Source of the DNA: Armillaria gallica | Taxonomy: Eukaryota > Basidiomycota > Agaricomycetes > Agaricales > Physalacriaceae | Assembly: GCA_037576215.1 (NCBI GenBank) | Contig: JBANDB010000005.1 | Location: 1,550,001-1,614,000, forward strand | DNA length: 64,000 nt | Direction: 5' to 3' | In this document: positions 46,461-57,398 of the stretch, in pieces | Layout of the letters: every line of letters begins with the position of its first letter | Numbering within the stretch: the first letter of the stretch is position 1 | Notes under the pieces: generated by a model | The model's database searches: none | Told to the model about the DNA's origin: nothing | What the model saw: only the letters and a program-made list of their open reading frames with translations | Translations under genes and position numbers: made by a program

Positions 46461-48071
46461 GCAGCTACCGGGATTGCCACTGAATGTCGTGCCGATCATG
46501 CGCACATCCGTAACCGTAAACTGCAGCTTACCAGATGACACCACAATCAAAATTAGCCGCAATCAGGTTGAGGTCCTGCATAACTTCGCAATGACAGACT
46601 ACAGTTCGCAGGGCAAAACAAGGCCGTTCAACCCAGTCGACCTGAACAACTGTAGATCTCATCAGTCATACTACACTGCGCTCTCTAGGACGGCGACGGC
46701 GGCCGGTACACTGATCCTTCCATCTTTGAACGGTGCAAGATCGTCTCCTATCGATGCCAGGAAGATACAAGGAGGTTGTAGTGGTTTCTTGAGGCAGGAA
46801 TTCAGAGAGCTGGAGATACTCGACGATATAACGACGCAGCTGTACAATGGGTCTCTACCTGTTACGGTGCAGGGAGATACCCGATACGGCCTCATAGAAT
46901 CTTTCCGTGCGCATCGGGGCGACGATTATGCTCCACCTTTGATGGATCGCGTGCTGACATGGTCTACTGTGGATCTGTTCAATATAAGAGATGAGACCCT
47001 GGAGGTCGGTGAATGGGAGAAAGTATTCCTCACTCATAAGCCGAATGTACGCACCATTCTACTGTCTACACAACCGTCACTGCCGTCTAGCCTACTACCT
47101 TCCAATGTCAGGGGTACGCGGATCTTCACTCCCATGAAGCCACCGAGAAGCGGAAGGGTAGGGTGTCTGACACGTTTGACCTTAAGCACGAGACGATAGA
47201 CAAGAGGGTCATCGTGGCCAAGGATAGGCAAGGTAGCGCTACCGCTGTAGCTGTAACCACTTCACCAGTGCCATACAGACCGTCCGGCTGCAGATGGTCG
47301 AATAACAGTTGCGCATACGATGCGTCTGTTTTTGTTATATACAATGTATGGCGCGTCGCAAGTCCTGACTTCAAGCTGGCGATGGCTGAATGTGGCGATG
47401 CTTGTGTTGCCATCTTGACGTCTTCCTTTGAAAGGTTCGTGAGTGGACAATATACACTAGAGGAAGTGAGAGATTACCTCAGGCGGCATTTGAATAGAGA
47501 GTACCCGAACTCGTTCGGATTCAGCTCAATGACAAGCGCAGAGGCAGTCTTGATGAAATGGTGCATGGGGCATGGCGATTTTGCCACCGTATCTTATGTA
47601 TGCAATAACGGCCACGAAGAGCCACAGCATGGCAAGCTGTGCTGCGTTATCGAGCCCGGGGGAGTGGGTTGGGAGACGCTGCAGCAGTTTATCAACAGAT
47701 GTAAATCGAGACCAATTTGTCGTACTGTCACATCTTGCACGGTATGCGGTTCCAATGTCGCAGAGTGTCACAGGTACCAGTATGCCCCACCGTTACTGGG
47801 TGTGGCTGCCGCTTTCACAGATGCACCGCCCGACCCTGAGATACGCTTGGACGTTAAAGGCTGCATCACAGTGTACCGTATAGTGGGGATTGTGTATTAC
47901 GGGACTAATCATTTCACCACGCGTTTCATCGATCTCGAGAATAACGTGTGGTTCAACGATGGGATGATACATGGCAGAAATGCCATCATGGAAGGTACAC
48001 TCGATAAGGTCGATCTCATGCGTGACGTGACGGGTAAGTCCCATGATCACTTTATCTACAGACGGACATGA
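46459..48071 (+). pseudogene. Helitron Rep-helicase, 3' part, with cysteine-protease-like C-terminus
   Basis: The frame resumes directly after the hAT duplication (VQLPGLPLNVVPI) and contains the late helicase motif MTDYSSQGKT and YTALSRTA (to about 46,710). A single-base frameshift near 47,110-47,160 moves to a second frame (..DTFDLKHETIDKR) that runs to 48,071. That C-terminal domain (about 250 aa) has RWSNNSCAYDASVFVIYNVW, a CTVCGSN..C cluster and YGTNHFTTRFIDLENNVWF followed by NDG. The Cys, His and Asn/Asp arrangement is that of a papain-like fold such as a ubiquitin-specific protease. Such domains are known fused to fungal and other Helitron helicases. The exact family is inferred. Confidence 0.75.
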
Positions 48072-48228
48072 ACAAAATGCAAGAGGTTGGTGTAATATTA
48101 TAAACTAATTTTTTTTTTTAAAAACCAGAAAAAAATACATAGGACTCGGACCTGCCGCGCGGATGCGTTGGCCCTCTCCGACTAGTGGTAGTATGCTGTC
48201 AACAGACTACTGGACCATCCCTGGGAAC
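48072..48228. other. candidate Helitron 3' end region
   Basis: A CCGCGCGG palindrome near 48,155 is followed about 20 nt later by CTAG (48,182-48,185) and then T, compatible with a Helitron 3' end (hairpin, CTRR, insertion before T). The hairpin is minimal, so this is tentative. Confidence 0.25.
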
Positions 48229-48484
48229 CTCGCAAGTAGGTAATTTACTGTCTATCAAGGCTTAAACTATTTACTTGATATTATTATCTATCCGGAACAG
48301 TATTTAAACCTCGTAAGGGTCGAGGAAGTTTTGAGGTAGTCTGGTCGGTAAATTTAGCTCGCATTCATAAGTAATAACTCGCATTGATGAGATCATACAC
48401 GCATTGATAGGAATGCAAGTGATCACACGTAAAACGCAAATGAACGCAAGCTCGCAAGGATCGCTCGCAAAATTCTCCTGGCCC
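48229..48484 (-). repeat. right subterminal repeats and terminal inverted repeat
   Basis: Inverted copies of the left motif (GCTCGCAA at about 48,450 and 48,463, CCTCGCAA at 48,229, CTCGCATT variants near 48,358 and 48,379) precede the terminal repeat 48,442-48,484, which ends ATTCTCCTGGCCC. Confidence 0.8.
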
Positions 48485-48493
48485 GTGTGGACA
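48485..48493. repeat. 9-bp target-site duplication, right copy
   Basis: GTGTGGACA, identical to 18,259-18,267. Confidence 0.85.
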
Positions 48494-48778
48494 CTGCCAT
48501 GTAATGATACCGACCTATCGTCTACTTGGCCCAGGGCGGGGCCTTGCCGTTATCGGTACACGTATTTATCGGTCCATGCAAGACGCGGATGATCCAGGCG
48601 GCAAGCGGCTGAGGTAGGCGCATTGAACGAACGGAACATCTGCCTGCATATTTGCCTGCCTCGAGACTGAATATCTGTTTTACCCAAAGAAAGAATCAAC
48701 GCTAACAGAAAACTTAGATAGGAAATGATGTCAAGAAGAATAGCGTACGGGATACAAGACATCTTTTTAAGAGGTCCT

Positions 48779-50410
48779 TTAGCAAGTATATATGATCCTC
48801 ATTCTTTGACGAAGGTCATCCAGGCGATTTCTGTACTGCGGAACGAGCTGCACCTCAGACAGATCAATCTGCTCGAGGAAGACCGGTCGGGGCCGGTTAG
48901 TATCACGGTTCTCTTCATGAATCACCCCGTACCCTCCATCACCATCATCTCTTCGACATCGTGACTCCAGGAAGTCAAGGACGACTGGGTCGGGGAAAGG
49001 TTGTCGATCCCCTTGGAGCTGAAGATTTCGGAGGTTTGGTAGAATGATGTCCTTCCCTGACTGGATACTGAGACCCTGGAAAAACTCCATGCCGCGACGA
49101 CCATCGATTCCCAACATGCGGACATGTGGCACGGTTTCGAGAAATTCGAGAACTCGTTGAATGCCGTCGGGGCTGTCCATAGCGTCCCGGATTATGAGTG
49201 TCGTAAGAGAGTTCGGAAGCTGATGGGAGAGAGGAAAAGAGGGAATGTTATCGCGCCGAAAATGAATATCTAAAGTGGACAAAGAAGGTAGTATGAGGAG
49301 GTTATTCCGGATGACCTTAGCAGTTATCCCGGCGCTTAGGTCCCATCGTCGTTCAGAGATGTGCAGGGACGCGACGGTAGGAAGAGTGATCTGAGGGAAT
49401 CCCGATGGGTTGAAGGCGGTCTTACTTCTGTCTGTGATCTCCAATGACTTCAGAGCTGTGAGCTTCTTGAGGCCGTCCCAATGACCTCTAAGGGGATCAC
49501 AGGAGTAGGTTTCAATGCTGGACCAAGGGAGAGGAAAAGACTCGCAAGTTTCATCCCCCCGCATGGCGACCCACCGAAGGGAACGTGTTTTCTGAAAGGT
49601 ATTAACCTGCTCGGCCATTATACGGGTTGCAGGACGAGCAGCGACTAGCAGTTTCTGGAGGCGATTAAAATAAGTGCCGGACAGTGCTTGCAGGCATGGG
49701 CGCGGTATACAAACAGCGAACTTTCTCCACCGCGGCGCACTAAGATCCAGCAAAGCAAATGCGGGATGATCAGACAAAGACGTGTCCGGCGAAAGTAATG
49801 TCACGAACAAATCCATGTTTCTGGATCTTTCGAGAAAAAGGGCGATTTTTGTCATGATGGCCCTCATATTGAGCGCTCCATACATTCGGAAGTCGAGTAT
49901 AATGCATGTCCACAAGTCTGGAAGTGAAAGAGAGACATCTCTCCATGACATGGAGACATGAGATATTGTCCATGGTGGGAAACGAGGATCAAGGGAATCA
50001 TAGCGAGGTTATTGTGGTCCCGAGGTTATTTCTTCCCAATCAGGTACACAATAGTGGAAGATTTTTCTGAGAACGTCCTGCGGCATTGAACGTATGGGAT
50101 GAAGAAGAGTTTTCGCGTCGTCAAAATCAGATTCAGCGACTTGCCGTTTCTGAATAAGGGAATCGAGCATCTGGCGCGCTTCAATAATTTGTTGGTCCAG
50201 ATTTGCTAAAGTAGAGGGTGTTTCATCGACTAATGAACGCAATGCCGTTTTTTCGGCTTCGAGAAGCGGGTCGTTGCAACGTAAGAGATCTTTGACTCGG
50301 TCGCGTGATAGTAGCGATGGAGAGGCTTTTAAGGGAGGAGAATTGGCATTGTGTGGTACGGAGATATAATTACACATACGAGCGTGAGTCGATTCCGAGC
50401 GCAATGACAT
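48779..50410 (-). pseudogene. coiled-coil F-box gene with one in-frame stop
   Basis: Residues about 55-100 form an amphipathic coil (LVDETPSTLANLDQQIIEAR..), followed by the F-box segment LLHPIRSMPQDVLRKIFHYC. This coil-then-F-box layout and the following YDSLDPRFPPWTISHVSMSW are standard in agaricomycete F-box proteins. A TAA at 50,009-50,011 interrupts the frame between TSGPQ and PRYDSLD. The same frame is open on both sides, for about 134 codons before and over 400 after, to 48,779. No intron consensus spans the stop. The gene directly flanks the right end of the 30-kb insertion. It is either a recent pseudogene or a single-base error. Confidence 0.65.
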
Positions 50411-50459
50411 CTATGTAACATAATAAAAGTCAGAACGGAGGTAGGCAATGTTTGAATAT

Positions 50460-50904
50460 ACTGTACTATTTCGACCGGTAATTCACATAACGCGTAACAG
50501 TCGCCTGTGAAGTGAATCTCCCGGTATATCGTAACGCATAACAATGGATAATGAAGTTGCTAGCCTACAGGTATCAAAACACGATTTTTTTGCAAGTCTA
50601 AACCACTTTTTCGGCGCTAGTACATTACCGTGGTGTTTTTACGCGTGATCCCACTGCCACATGTCAGCACTGTATAACTTTGATGGCTTATGAACAGACT
50701 ATTTCCCCCGCGGGCCGCAACGCATTGTACAACTCGGGGAAATTATTTCATAATCTTATCTGATGTGGTGGTGGCACTTGCTCGGGTCCTGTGAAGCTAA
50801 TTTCCTAAGCATAACGCGTAACATGGGGCCCTGAACCTCTAGTCAATTGACCATATACCATAACGCGTAACAGCTCGTGAAGCTACGGTCGAAATAGTAC
50901 AGTA
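50460..50904. mobile_element. MITE-like inverted-repeat element, about 445 bp
   Basis: The ends ACTGTACTATTTCGACCG (50,460-50,477) and its exact inverse CGGTCGAAATAGTACAGT (50,886-50,903) bound a segment with no coding capacity. ATAACGCGTAACA strings occur just inside both ends and again near 50,812. No clear target duplication was found. Confidence 0.6.
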
Positions 50905-51276
50905 GATCCAACGAACTTTTTTGGATTTAATAAAATGCCGCTTTTCCCACCAGTAAAAAAACGGCGGACTGCTGAATAGGTGAAAAGATCTGAACGAAAG
51001 AAATTGGCCTTGATGAAAGATATGGGCGACGAATTTCAATTTCAGCCGGGACAAGTATAATCACGTGGTCATGATTTGTCACCGACGCGACGTTGACGCG
51101 TCTTGGACGCGTCCCAGGCGGAGCCGACTCTGTTGGGAATAGACGTCGGCAGGGAAATGGACGTGGTGGTGATGGCTCGAAAGAACGTATATTTGGGTGC
51201 TGATACGTAGATAGTTGTGGTACGAAGCCAAGAAGCGGTAGTGATCGATACGAAAATCAAATAATGTAAAACAAAA

Positions 51277-51359
51277 GACGGTGTAACCGTCGGCCAAGTG
51301 GCTGTGGGGCCACGAGCCTCAACAGACTCGGGCTACTTATCGAGTCCATCGAGGTAGCC
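51277..51359 (+). ncRNA. chain of hairpins, tRNA-like/SINE candidate
   Basis: Three perfect short stems follow one another: GACGG..CCGTC (51,277-51,291), GTGGC..GCCAC (51,298-51,313) and GGCTAC..GTAGCC (51,331-51,359, with inner TCGA/TCGA). GGCCAAGTGG resembles a Pol III A box and TATCGAGTCC, about 45 nt later, resembles a B box. I could not fold a proper cloverleaf. A tRNA-derived SINE or structured RNA is inferred. Confidence 0.3.
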
Positions 51360-51414
51360 TGTGTATTCTACATAATATATGTCTATTATTATAAACACAT
51401 GCCATGCAATGATA

Positions 51415-52104
51415 TTACAACAGCGCCTTTACTCTCGCCTCGCTCTCCCATACATCAACTACAGATCTAACAATCGCGTCTTCTATTCCCGAGCAAGAAT
51501 CACGATGGTCTGCCCAAGTAGCCGAGTCATATCCGCACTCGCATCCCAAACAAACAATCCTGTCCTGTTGGTTATGTACCCAAGGTCCTGCGTCATCCTC
51601 GCACGACGGGGGAGAGGCAGCAAACATCTTGATGATGGCAAATGTAGGATCCTTGTTCGTGCGGGACTGCGTCAACAGGAATGTCTCTTTCTGAGATATT
51701 GTCAGGACTTTGGGATTTGGTTCCAGGAGCGAAGGGGTCGGTGGCCCAAGGACACCGTTGATCCTAGAATTTCGGTAAATATCGTACTCAATTTATAGGA
51801 ACATAGCTTACAAGGACCGTCCGAAAGCTTGTTCGAACGGAAGAATCTCGTGGATAGCGATGATCATCTGGAACGGATAGAAGAAATGCCACTTGCATCC
51901 CCCGGGGCCATACATTCCGCAGAGGCAAGGGCGCGACGTGTGCCTGGTCATTGTATTTTGGCTTGTATCTTGTGGTGATTCCTCCGAGTCGTAGGGTATC
52001 GGTCGTGTCGAGGTAAGAGGTGGAAGGGGTGCTGGAACCTCCTTGATAATCCGGGTCTTTGCTTGCGAGCACTTTGTCACTGTGCGATTCTTCAGTCTGT
52101 TCAT
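51415..52104 (-). CDS. small Cys/His-rich protein, 2 exons, about 213 aa
   Basis: Exon 1 (52,104-51,812) starts MNRLKNRTVTKCSQAKTR, is Pro/Thr-rich and ends with CLCGMYGPGGCKWHFF..FGRSL. A 48-nt intron (GTAAGC..TTCTAG) leads to exon 2 (51,763-51,415), in phase, with CLGCECGYDSATWADHRDSC. The C-x2-C..H-x4-C spacing looks like a zinc-binding finger. Family not recognised. Role in nucleic acid or protein binding is only a guess. Confidence 0.6.
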
Positions 52105-52368
52105 GGAGAGAGTACGGAGGGGTAGCGGCGATGAAGAGGGAGAGAGTCAACTTGCTTTAAACAAAGAATCCTCTTAGCCATCACATTGTGACCTGTGATT
52201 AGAACATTGATGGTAATCCGAACAATGACGTCTGTTTATGTTCTTGCTGGCAAAGGACGAGTGGCGTCATAACAATGATACTAGTTAAGTATGCAAATTT
52301 GACATTATATTCAACATGGACAGAAGGTATAGGGAAACACATGATATCAATACAGCGAAAAAATCCAT

Positions 52369-53121
52369 TTAGATCCTCGAAACTACGACAATCCTAGAAG
52401 TTCCTGCATATGAGAAGCACATCCCAAAATACCGACAAGATCGCGTACCAATGACTCCACATGCGGCTCTTTCTCCAGAGTTACCAGTCGTTAACGAAAC
52501 ATTGGTACCACCCCTTCCTAGGTCGTCTGTCCCCGTGTGTACGACCACGGAACGTCTGCGCAATGGAATCAGCACTCCTTCCACAGCCTCATGTAAGAAA
52601 ACGTACCCGACAATGCTCAATGGTCCGTTGAGCGAAATGATCGTATCAGTGATATCCAACATCGCTACGCCGTAGGCATCGGACTGGATGTTCCCAAGAT
52701 CGCCTACATGCCTCGCAGTCTTGGGATCGGTGGGAGCACCATGCGTGGTATTGTATGGGTTGTAATGGGCTCCTGCAGACGTGCAGCCGTTTGTGAGGTT
52801 CCCGGAGGCACTGCAGATCAGTTAGGAGGGCGAGGGTAAGAAGTTGCGCAACGTACTGGACATGGAAACCTCGTAGTGCAGACGGATCGAGGCCTTGAAT
52901 ACGCCCAGTTACGTGAACAGGTCCATCATAGCTGGACTGCTGGAATATGACGGTCCCGTTCACTGTGCTCGGTCCGCTTAGGACGACGACGGCCTATGTG
53001 TATTTCTGGTCAGCATCAGAAGGAAGGAGCGGTCTGCTTTACGTACCTCTGAGACATAGGAATCCCAAGACCAGACAGGAAGGGCGGCAGCAAGCGCAAG
53101 GAGCAGAGACTTGAACATCAT
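52369..53121 (-). CDS. Cu/Zn superoxide dismutase, secreted, 185 aa
   Basis: Converts superoxide to oxygen and hydrogen peroxide. Five exons: 53121-53047, 52993-52857, 52810-52607, 52555-52449, 52403-52369, with GTACGT-type donors, joining to 186 codons including the stop. Residues 1-17 are a signal peptide ([17 protein letters not shown]), so the enzyme is extracellular or vacuolar. Metal ligands are all visible: GFHVH (two Cu His, one created across an intron), GAHYNP (bridging His), THGAP and RHVGDLGN (Zn His and Asp) and [14 protein letters not shown] (last Cu His). The disulfide cysteines are in NGCTSAG and AACGVIG. The body lacks about 10 residues at the end compared with cytosolic forms, but nothing essential is missing. 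Confidence 0.92.
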
Positions 53122-54560
53122 GGTAGGAGAAGAGAATACGGGGAAGTTATTCGGAAGCTTCATATTTGGAATCGGTACTTAAGTGCCTCGTGCGTGAGAA
53201 TTGCGGCCATGAAGAGTCGTGATCGAAGGAAGCCAGCGCATCGGTGTTTCGATGGTGTACAGCCGTCATTGCTGCACAGGATATGGAGACGCGCCCATGG
53301 CATCGTCGGGGATGCGCGCACTGAGATACCATTGCTTTCTACTTGGCGCGCATATTGTTAACCAGTACAAGGAGAAGCAACCTGTGTTGGATATTATGAA
53401 ACTGCTGTATATTTATAGGCGAATACCTGTGCCGTCCACCACAGAGTGGAAGAGCGCCACTTACATAAATCGATTCCATCTTGGGCTTCTCGTTTCAAAT
53501 ATGAATTCTTCTTAGTCGCTTTGGGATCCAAGCTTGCAAACCTAGTGAGAGGAATACACAACATGAAGATTAGGACCTACGAAAAGAGGTATTCCTTCCG
53601 GTCGACGTATGATCTCCAAGTCCTGCTATTGGATCACCGGAAAGGATCTGCACATCGAGTCAATCACTGGGTCGGCTGATAAGCAGATGACCCTTACATC
53701 GACCCTTGCTCACTGTAAGGGTCCGGCCACAGGTCTAAAATACGGCATTGATGTCATCCCCTGGACATATCGTCAGTGTAAAGTTAAAAATCTTACCAGA
53801 CAGTGCTCGAAACGTCCTTGTTGGACTTCACTACTGTGTCGCCGAGGAATCCGATACTGTAAATGCGAGCAGAAGACATGAACAGGCGACTGGCTTTGTC
53901 CGCTCCTCGCATCTTAAATCGGAAGCGATCGAATCAAACACCAGGTTTCGGTGCTGGCGTCCGCTACCCATAGAATAACAAGTTGTTCCCAGCACGAGAA
54001 GTTTCGGTTGAATGGAAGGTGAAAGTAATTGCTTCGACACGTCCCATTCATAGCGAAGGCACGAGAGATGTGCTCCGGCCGATGTGCACTCTTTAGAAAA
54101 AGATTTACATAAGAGCCTGCATGTGGTCCTGGTCAGAGTCTCCAAGATAGCAACCGAGAAGTGAAACTCCAGAGAATCGAGAGGCGGGAGTAGTAGTCGC
54201 ATTAACTAGTTGAAACAATCCATGAAACAGTGCATAGCCCAGGATCCACGCCGACTTACCTGCGATTGCCGCTTCGGGGATCGATAGCGTATTTCTTTTT
54301 ATTTTAGCTTCGCCTCCCGGGTCCACGGGTGAAAGCCTTGTGGATCTTTCTTTCCTCTTTTTCTCTTCTTCCAAGTGCGGGTGAAGATACAATGGTCGGA
54401 GAACTGCACCGGAGATGTCGGACCGTTCTAGGAAGAGTGCCAAGGCTGCTGCCAAACAGAAAACAAGCGAAAATTTGGTTCCGGTGCCCTTCTTTTTCCT
54501 TCCTACCACCATCTCCCTTGCACAACGACGGGGTCTTGGTCTTCTCCTACATGCCTCGGT
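53122..54560. other. no resolved gene
   Basis: Several frames of 60-135 codons on both strands, none with a consistent exon chain or known motif. Confidence 0.35.
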
Positions 54561-54700
54561 ACACTATCTATGCTCTCGTCATGCCCATTGTCTTCGAAGA
54601 TGTTGGCTGATTGGCTGTCGACGGAGAGGGCGGTGCGTCGTGAAGATAGGCCTTGGAGGTGAGGTCCTTGTCCTCGCCTTGTGCTCCTTTGAAGCTCTGT
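54560..54700 (-). repeat. coding-like segment, copy 1 of a diverged pair
   Basis: On the minus strand this reads LSVDSQSANIFEDN..ESIDSVPR. It is homologous in DNA and protein to 56,290-56,375. It is followed by a stop unless an intron intervenes. Surrounding minus-strand frames (54,568-54,972; 54,989-55,225) may be exons of the same gene. Confidence 0.45.
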
Positions 54701-56095
54701 AGTCTATCGGCGCCGCGCGTCTTCTCAATAGAGGTGCAGCACAAACTGTTAGAGTACGGGGTACCGTGCCAAGAATGTGTATGTCGCTCCTTTACAAGGA
54801 CGACACTGCCAGTACCACTTGCTTCGTCAGTCGCCGACATGAGATCTCGTCGCGAGGTTGCCGTTGCCTCCCAAGCCTCGGTAGTTCTCAATAATGCGAC
54901 ATTCTCAGCTACCTCTGCTACATTCTGTACCTTGGTTTCGTCGGTACTCGAGGGACACCACTTCCCGCCCACAACTCAGCTTGCATACCTAGGGTATCTC
55001 CTTGTACGTGCCCGGGCGCGGAATGGTGGCTCTCTGGGTGGATGGTCTGGCCCACCTTCTCAAGCCTGTGGGATAGTGGGGGTGGGACGTTGCTTTTGTG
55101 TGCTGGTTAGGCGTACGAGGATGATTAGCTCCATTGTTTTCAGTGGTCAATTTTTTACTTTCCGACTCTTCGCGAGTTTCTGTTGCACCTGTGGCGGGGT
55201 CATTAGTGCGTTTCTCACTTTCCAATGCGTTTTCTGCAGCTCATTTGTCGACAGAACTCTTTACGAACGAGTTGGTATGACTTAACACACTTGCCAACGA
55301 TTTCGAGTCATATGTCAATGTTACTTGAAGGTCCGTATCTCTAAATCGTCCTGTCTCTCCTACTCTAACCTTCTGATCAGAAGATTCAGTTAGTGCTATG
55401 TACCCTCATCGAAATACAAATAGATCATGTATTCCATGACCATGAATTTGATTCTCCTTAATGATGTACGATTGGCTGGGAGTACGATATCACCTTCAAA
55501 CAATATGGGAAGGCAATGCGTTCGTGAATGTCACAAGGGACCTTGTACGGTTCACGTTACTGGCTGGGTTCCAAGTACGTCCATAATTTTGCCAACCGTC
55601 GACTCCTTCCCTGATGTCCACACGTAGGTACTTACCTGCGAGCTTAAAGAGAGCATTCTTGTTGGCTTCTCAAACTCTTAGTCTCGTCAGAGCACGGCCA
55701 GTTTGTCAGGAAAGATCTGAGTCGGGACAGTTATCGGAACAGGCGACCGGCCACTGTCTCTTTCTTTTCACCAACAGGGTTTGACCTGCCTCATCGGTAT
55801 ATCGCAACACATTGCGCATATATTCCCGCCGCGGGAATCTGCGCAGGTATCCGCGTTATTTGCAGGTTTGTATTTCTAGATCGCCTTTTCTTTTATATTC
55901 TAACCCTGTGATCAGGAGACTGGGCTAACGCTACGTACATTCATCAAAGTACAGATCAAGTTTCACCTTGGAGGGTAGACGCGACCTCTTTCAGTTGTTT
56001 TCTGTGTTCATGTAGGTCCTTTCCTTCGCTAACCATCGAGTCCCTTGCTAATATTCGGATGTAGACGCCTTGTACTTCGGCTTCAGGTGTCAAAA
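54700..56095. other. unresolved region
   Basis: Possible minus-strand exons, as noted for 54,560-54,700. Frames change often and I cannot assign a gene. Confidence 0.3.
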
Positions 56096-56390
56096 ATATA
56101 CGATGAGGTTGAATCCCTCGGTACCTCTCCAAACATTGGTATAGCATGAGTATAGGCCTCGGAAGCGAACGTTGTTGGTCTCGTTCGGGATCGTGAAATC
56201 GAGGGTCGTGACATGACTCGGAAAAAGCGAGGGCTGTTGCGGAACAAACGGCATTGCTCTTTTTCTTCTTATCACCGGGCTTGGATCGTCCCTCGGTACG
56301 CTGTCCCCGCTCTCTCGCCGCTCACTGTCCTCGAAGATGTTGGCTGAAGGGCAGTCGACCGAGGGGGCTGCGCTTCCTGAAGGGCGCGTC
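56096..56390 (-). CDS. unrecognised minus-strand exon, copy 2 of the diverged pair (partial)
   Basis: An open minus frame reads PSVDCPSANIFEDSERRES then DSVPRDDPSPVIRRKRAMPF, VTTLDFTIPNETNNVRFRG and LYSCYTNVWRGTEGFN. It looks like a real protein segment with Asn sequons. The upstream minus frame 56,703-56,972 (..LTLAQTIGP) may belong to the same gene. No family recognised. Confidence 0.35.
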
Positions 56391-57087
56391 CATGACCAAT
56401 ATGGTCTTCGCCTACGCGCGTTTTGGAAGCCCTATATTCTTTTTGCGTCATTCATTTCCTCAAAAGATATGCAGCTATATGATCCTACAATTGGGTATTT
56501 GCACAATCTCCACCAACCGCTCGCTGCCCTACGTGGACGCCGTTGCAGGCGTACATTTGTCCAGTGTCGGACATGGGTGCTCTAGCGAGCTGCTTCGGCT
56601 TCGCTTAGTTCGTTAGCGTCATGTGGCGTCTCGCACCTACGTTTCTGCTTGTACTCCTTTCAAACCGCTTGAATGTGTTTGCCTGAGTGCAGAATGGGTA
56701 TTTTACGGACCGATGGTTTGAGCCAGCGTCAGCAAAGCCGCGACTGCTTCGTCGCTTAGTACAGACTTAGCAATCCCTTCGACTTTCTTGCTGTCATTCA
56801 TGTGGACACTGCCCGTCACAACGCTAGTTCGCTGATGTTCACATGTAGATGCCTCAGGTACCGCGATGCTTTTGAAGTTGGCTTGCTCCGATATCTCTCC
56901 GAATAATGCTGCAGCGTAAGTGCCAGCCGAATGCCCTATCGACCTCAAATCAGCGACGACCGTGACTCCCAAGCCATCAAAAAAAGATCATCTAATGACG
57001 AGGGATCGTACCTGTTTCCTGAACGCATAAGTACCGGTCTCTTTGCTTCTATGACCTGTTGCTCGCTGACCGTTAGTTTATGCCACT

Positions 57088-57398
57088 ATGATTTGTTTCA
57101 TGAACGAGTGTTTCTTGATCATCCTCATCGCCTACCCGATCCTGTTCCTCGCCAACCTCTACCTTCATGTTGCGCATGTCACGCCGACCCTGCTCCTAGG
57201 GCTCACGGTCGTGTCGACCCTGGTCGTCTCAGCAGCGGTTGAGTTGGTTCTTGTGCTGTGGGATTGTACAGAGGAAGAAGATGTGTTATGCGATTCAGAG
57301 AAGGAGGCGCTGAGCTCAGAGGACAGGCCGATGTGAGTATAATTCGTGTGTGTTTATTTCCTTTGCTGAATACCTCTTATAGACCTGGGCTTGTATGA
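57088..57398 (+). CDS. small two-helix membrane protein
   Basis: MICFMNECFLIILIAYPILF begins the first hydrophobic helix, and TLLLGLTVVSTLVVSAAVEL is the second. An acidic tail (DCTEEEDVLCDSEKEALSSE) follows. The frame can end at 57,336, or a GTGAGT donor at 57,335 and acceptor TTATAG at 57,382 can give a slightly different tail ending at 57,398. Function unknown. Confidence 0.45.

Larger units (their letters stand above)
18268..48484. mobile_element. 30.2-kb terminal-inverted-repeat transposon with cargo genes
   Basis: The left end (18,268-18,310) and the inverted right end (48,442-48,484) match at about 39 of 43 positions, including AGAATTTTGCGAGCGA and CCTTGCGAGCTTGCGTTC. The ends are flanked by a perfect 9-bp duplication. 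Nine-bp duplications with GG-beginning ends are typical of Mutator-like elements. Subterminal arrays of a short motif are also reported for KDZ-type elements, so the superfamily is open. Inside lie unknown multi-exon genes, three F-box paralogs, a decayed Helitron Rep-helicase and a nested hAT element. I recognise no transposase for the outer ends, so it may be non-autonomous, or the transposase may be one of the unrecognised genes or may have been destroyed. Confidence 0.8.

Noticed and set aside
18268..48484. Starship-type or viral origin of the 30-kb insertion
   Set aside because: No tyrosine-recombinase captain or DUF3435-like motif near either end, and the ends are inverted repeats with a 9-bp duplication, which fits a DDE transposon. 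No viral polymerase or capsid motif was seen.
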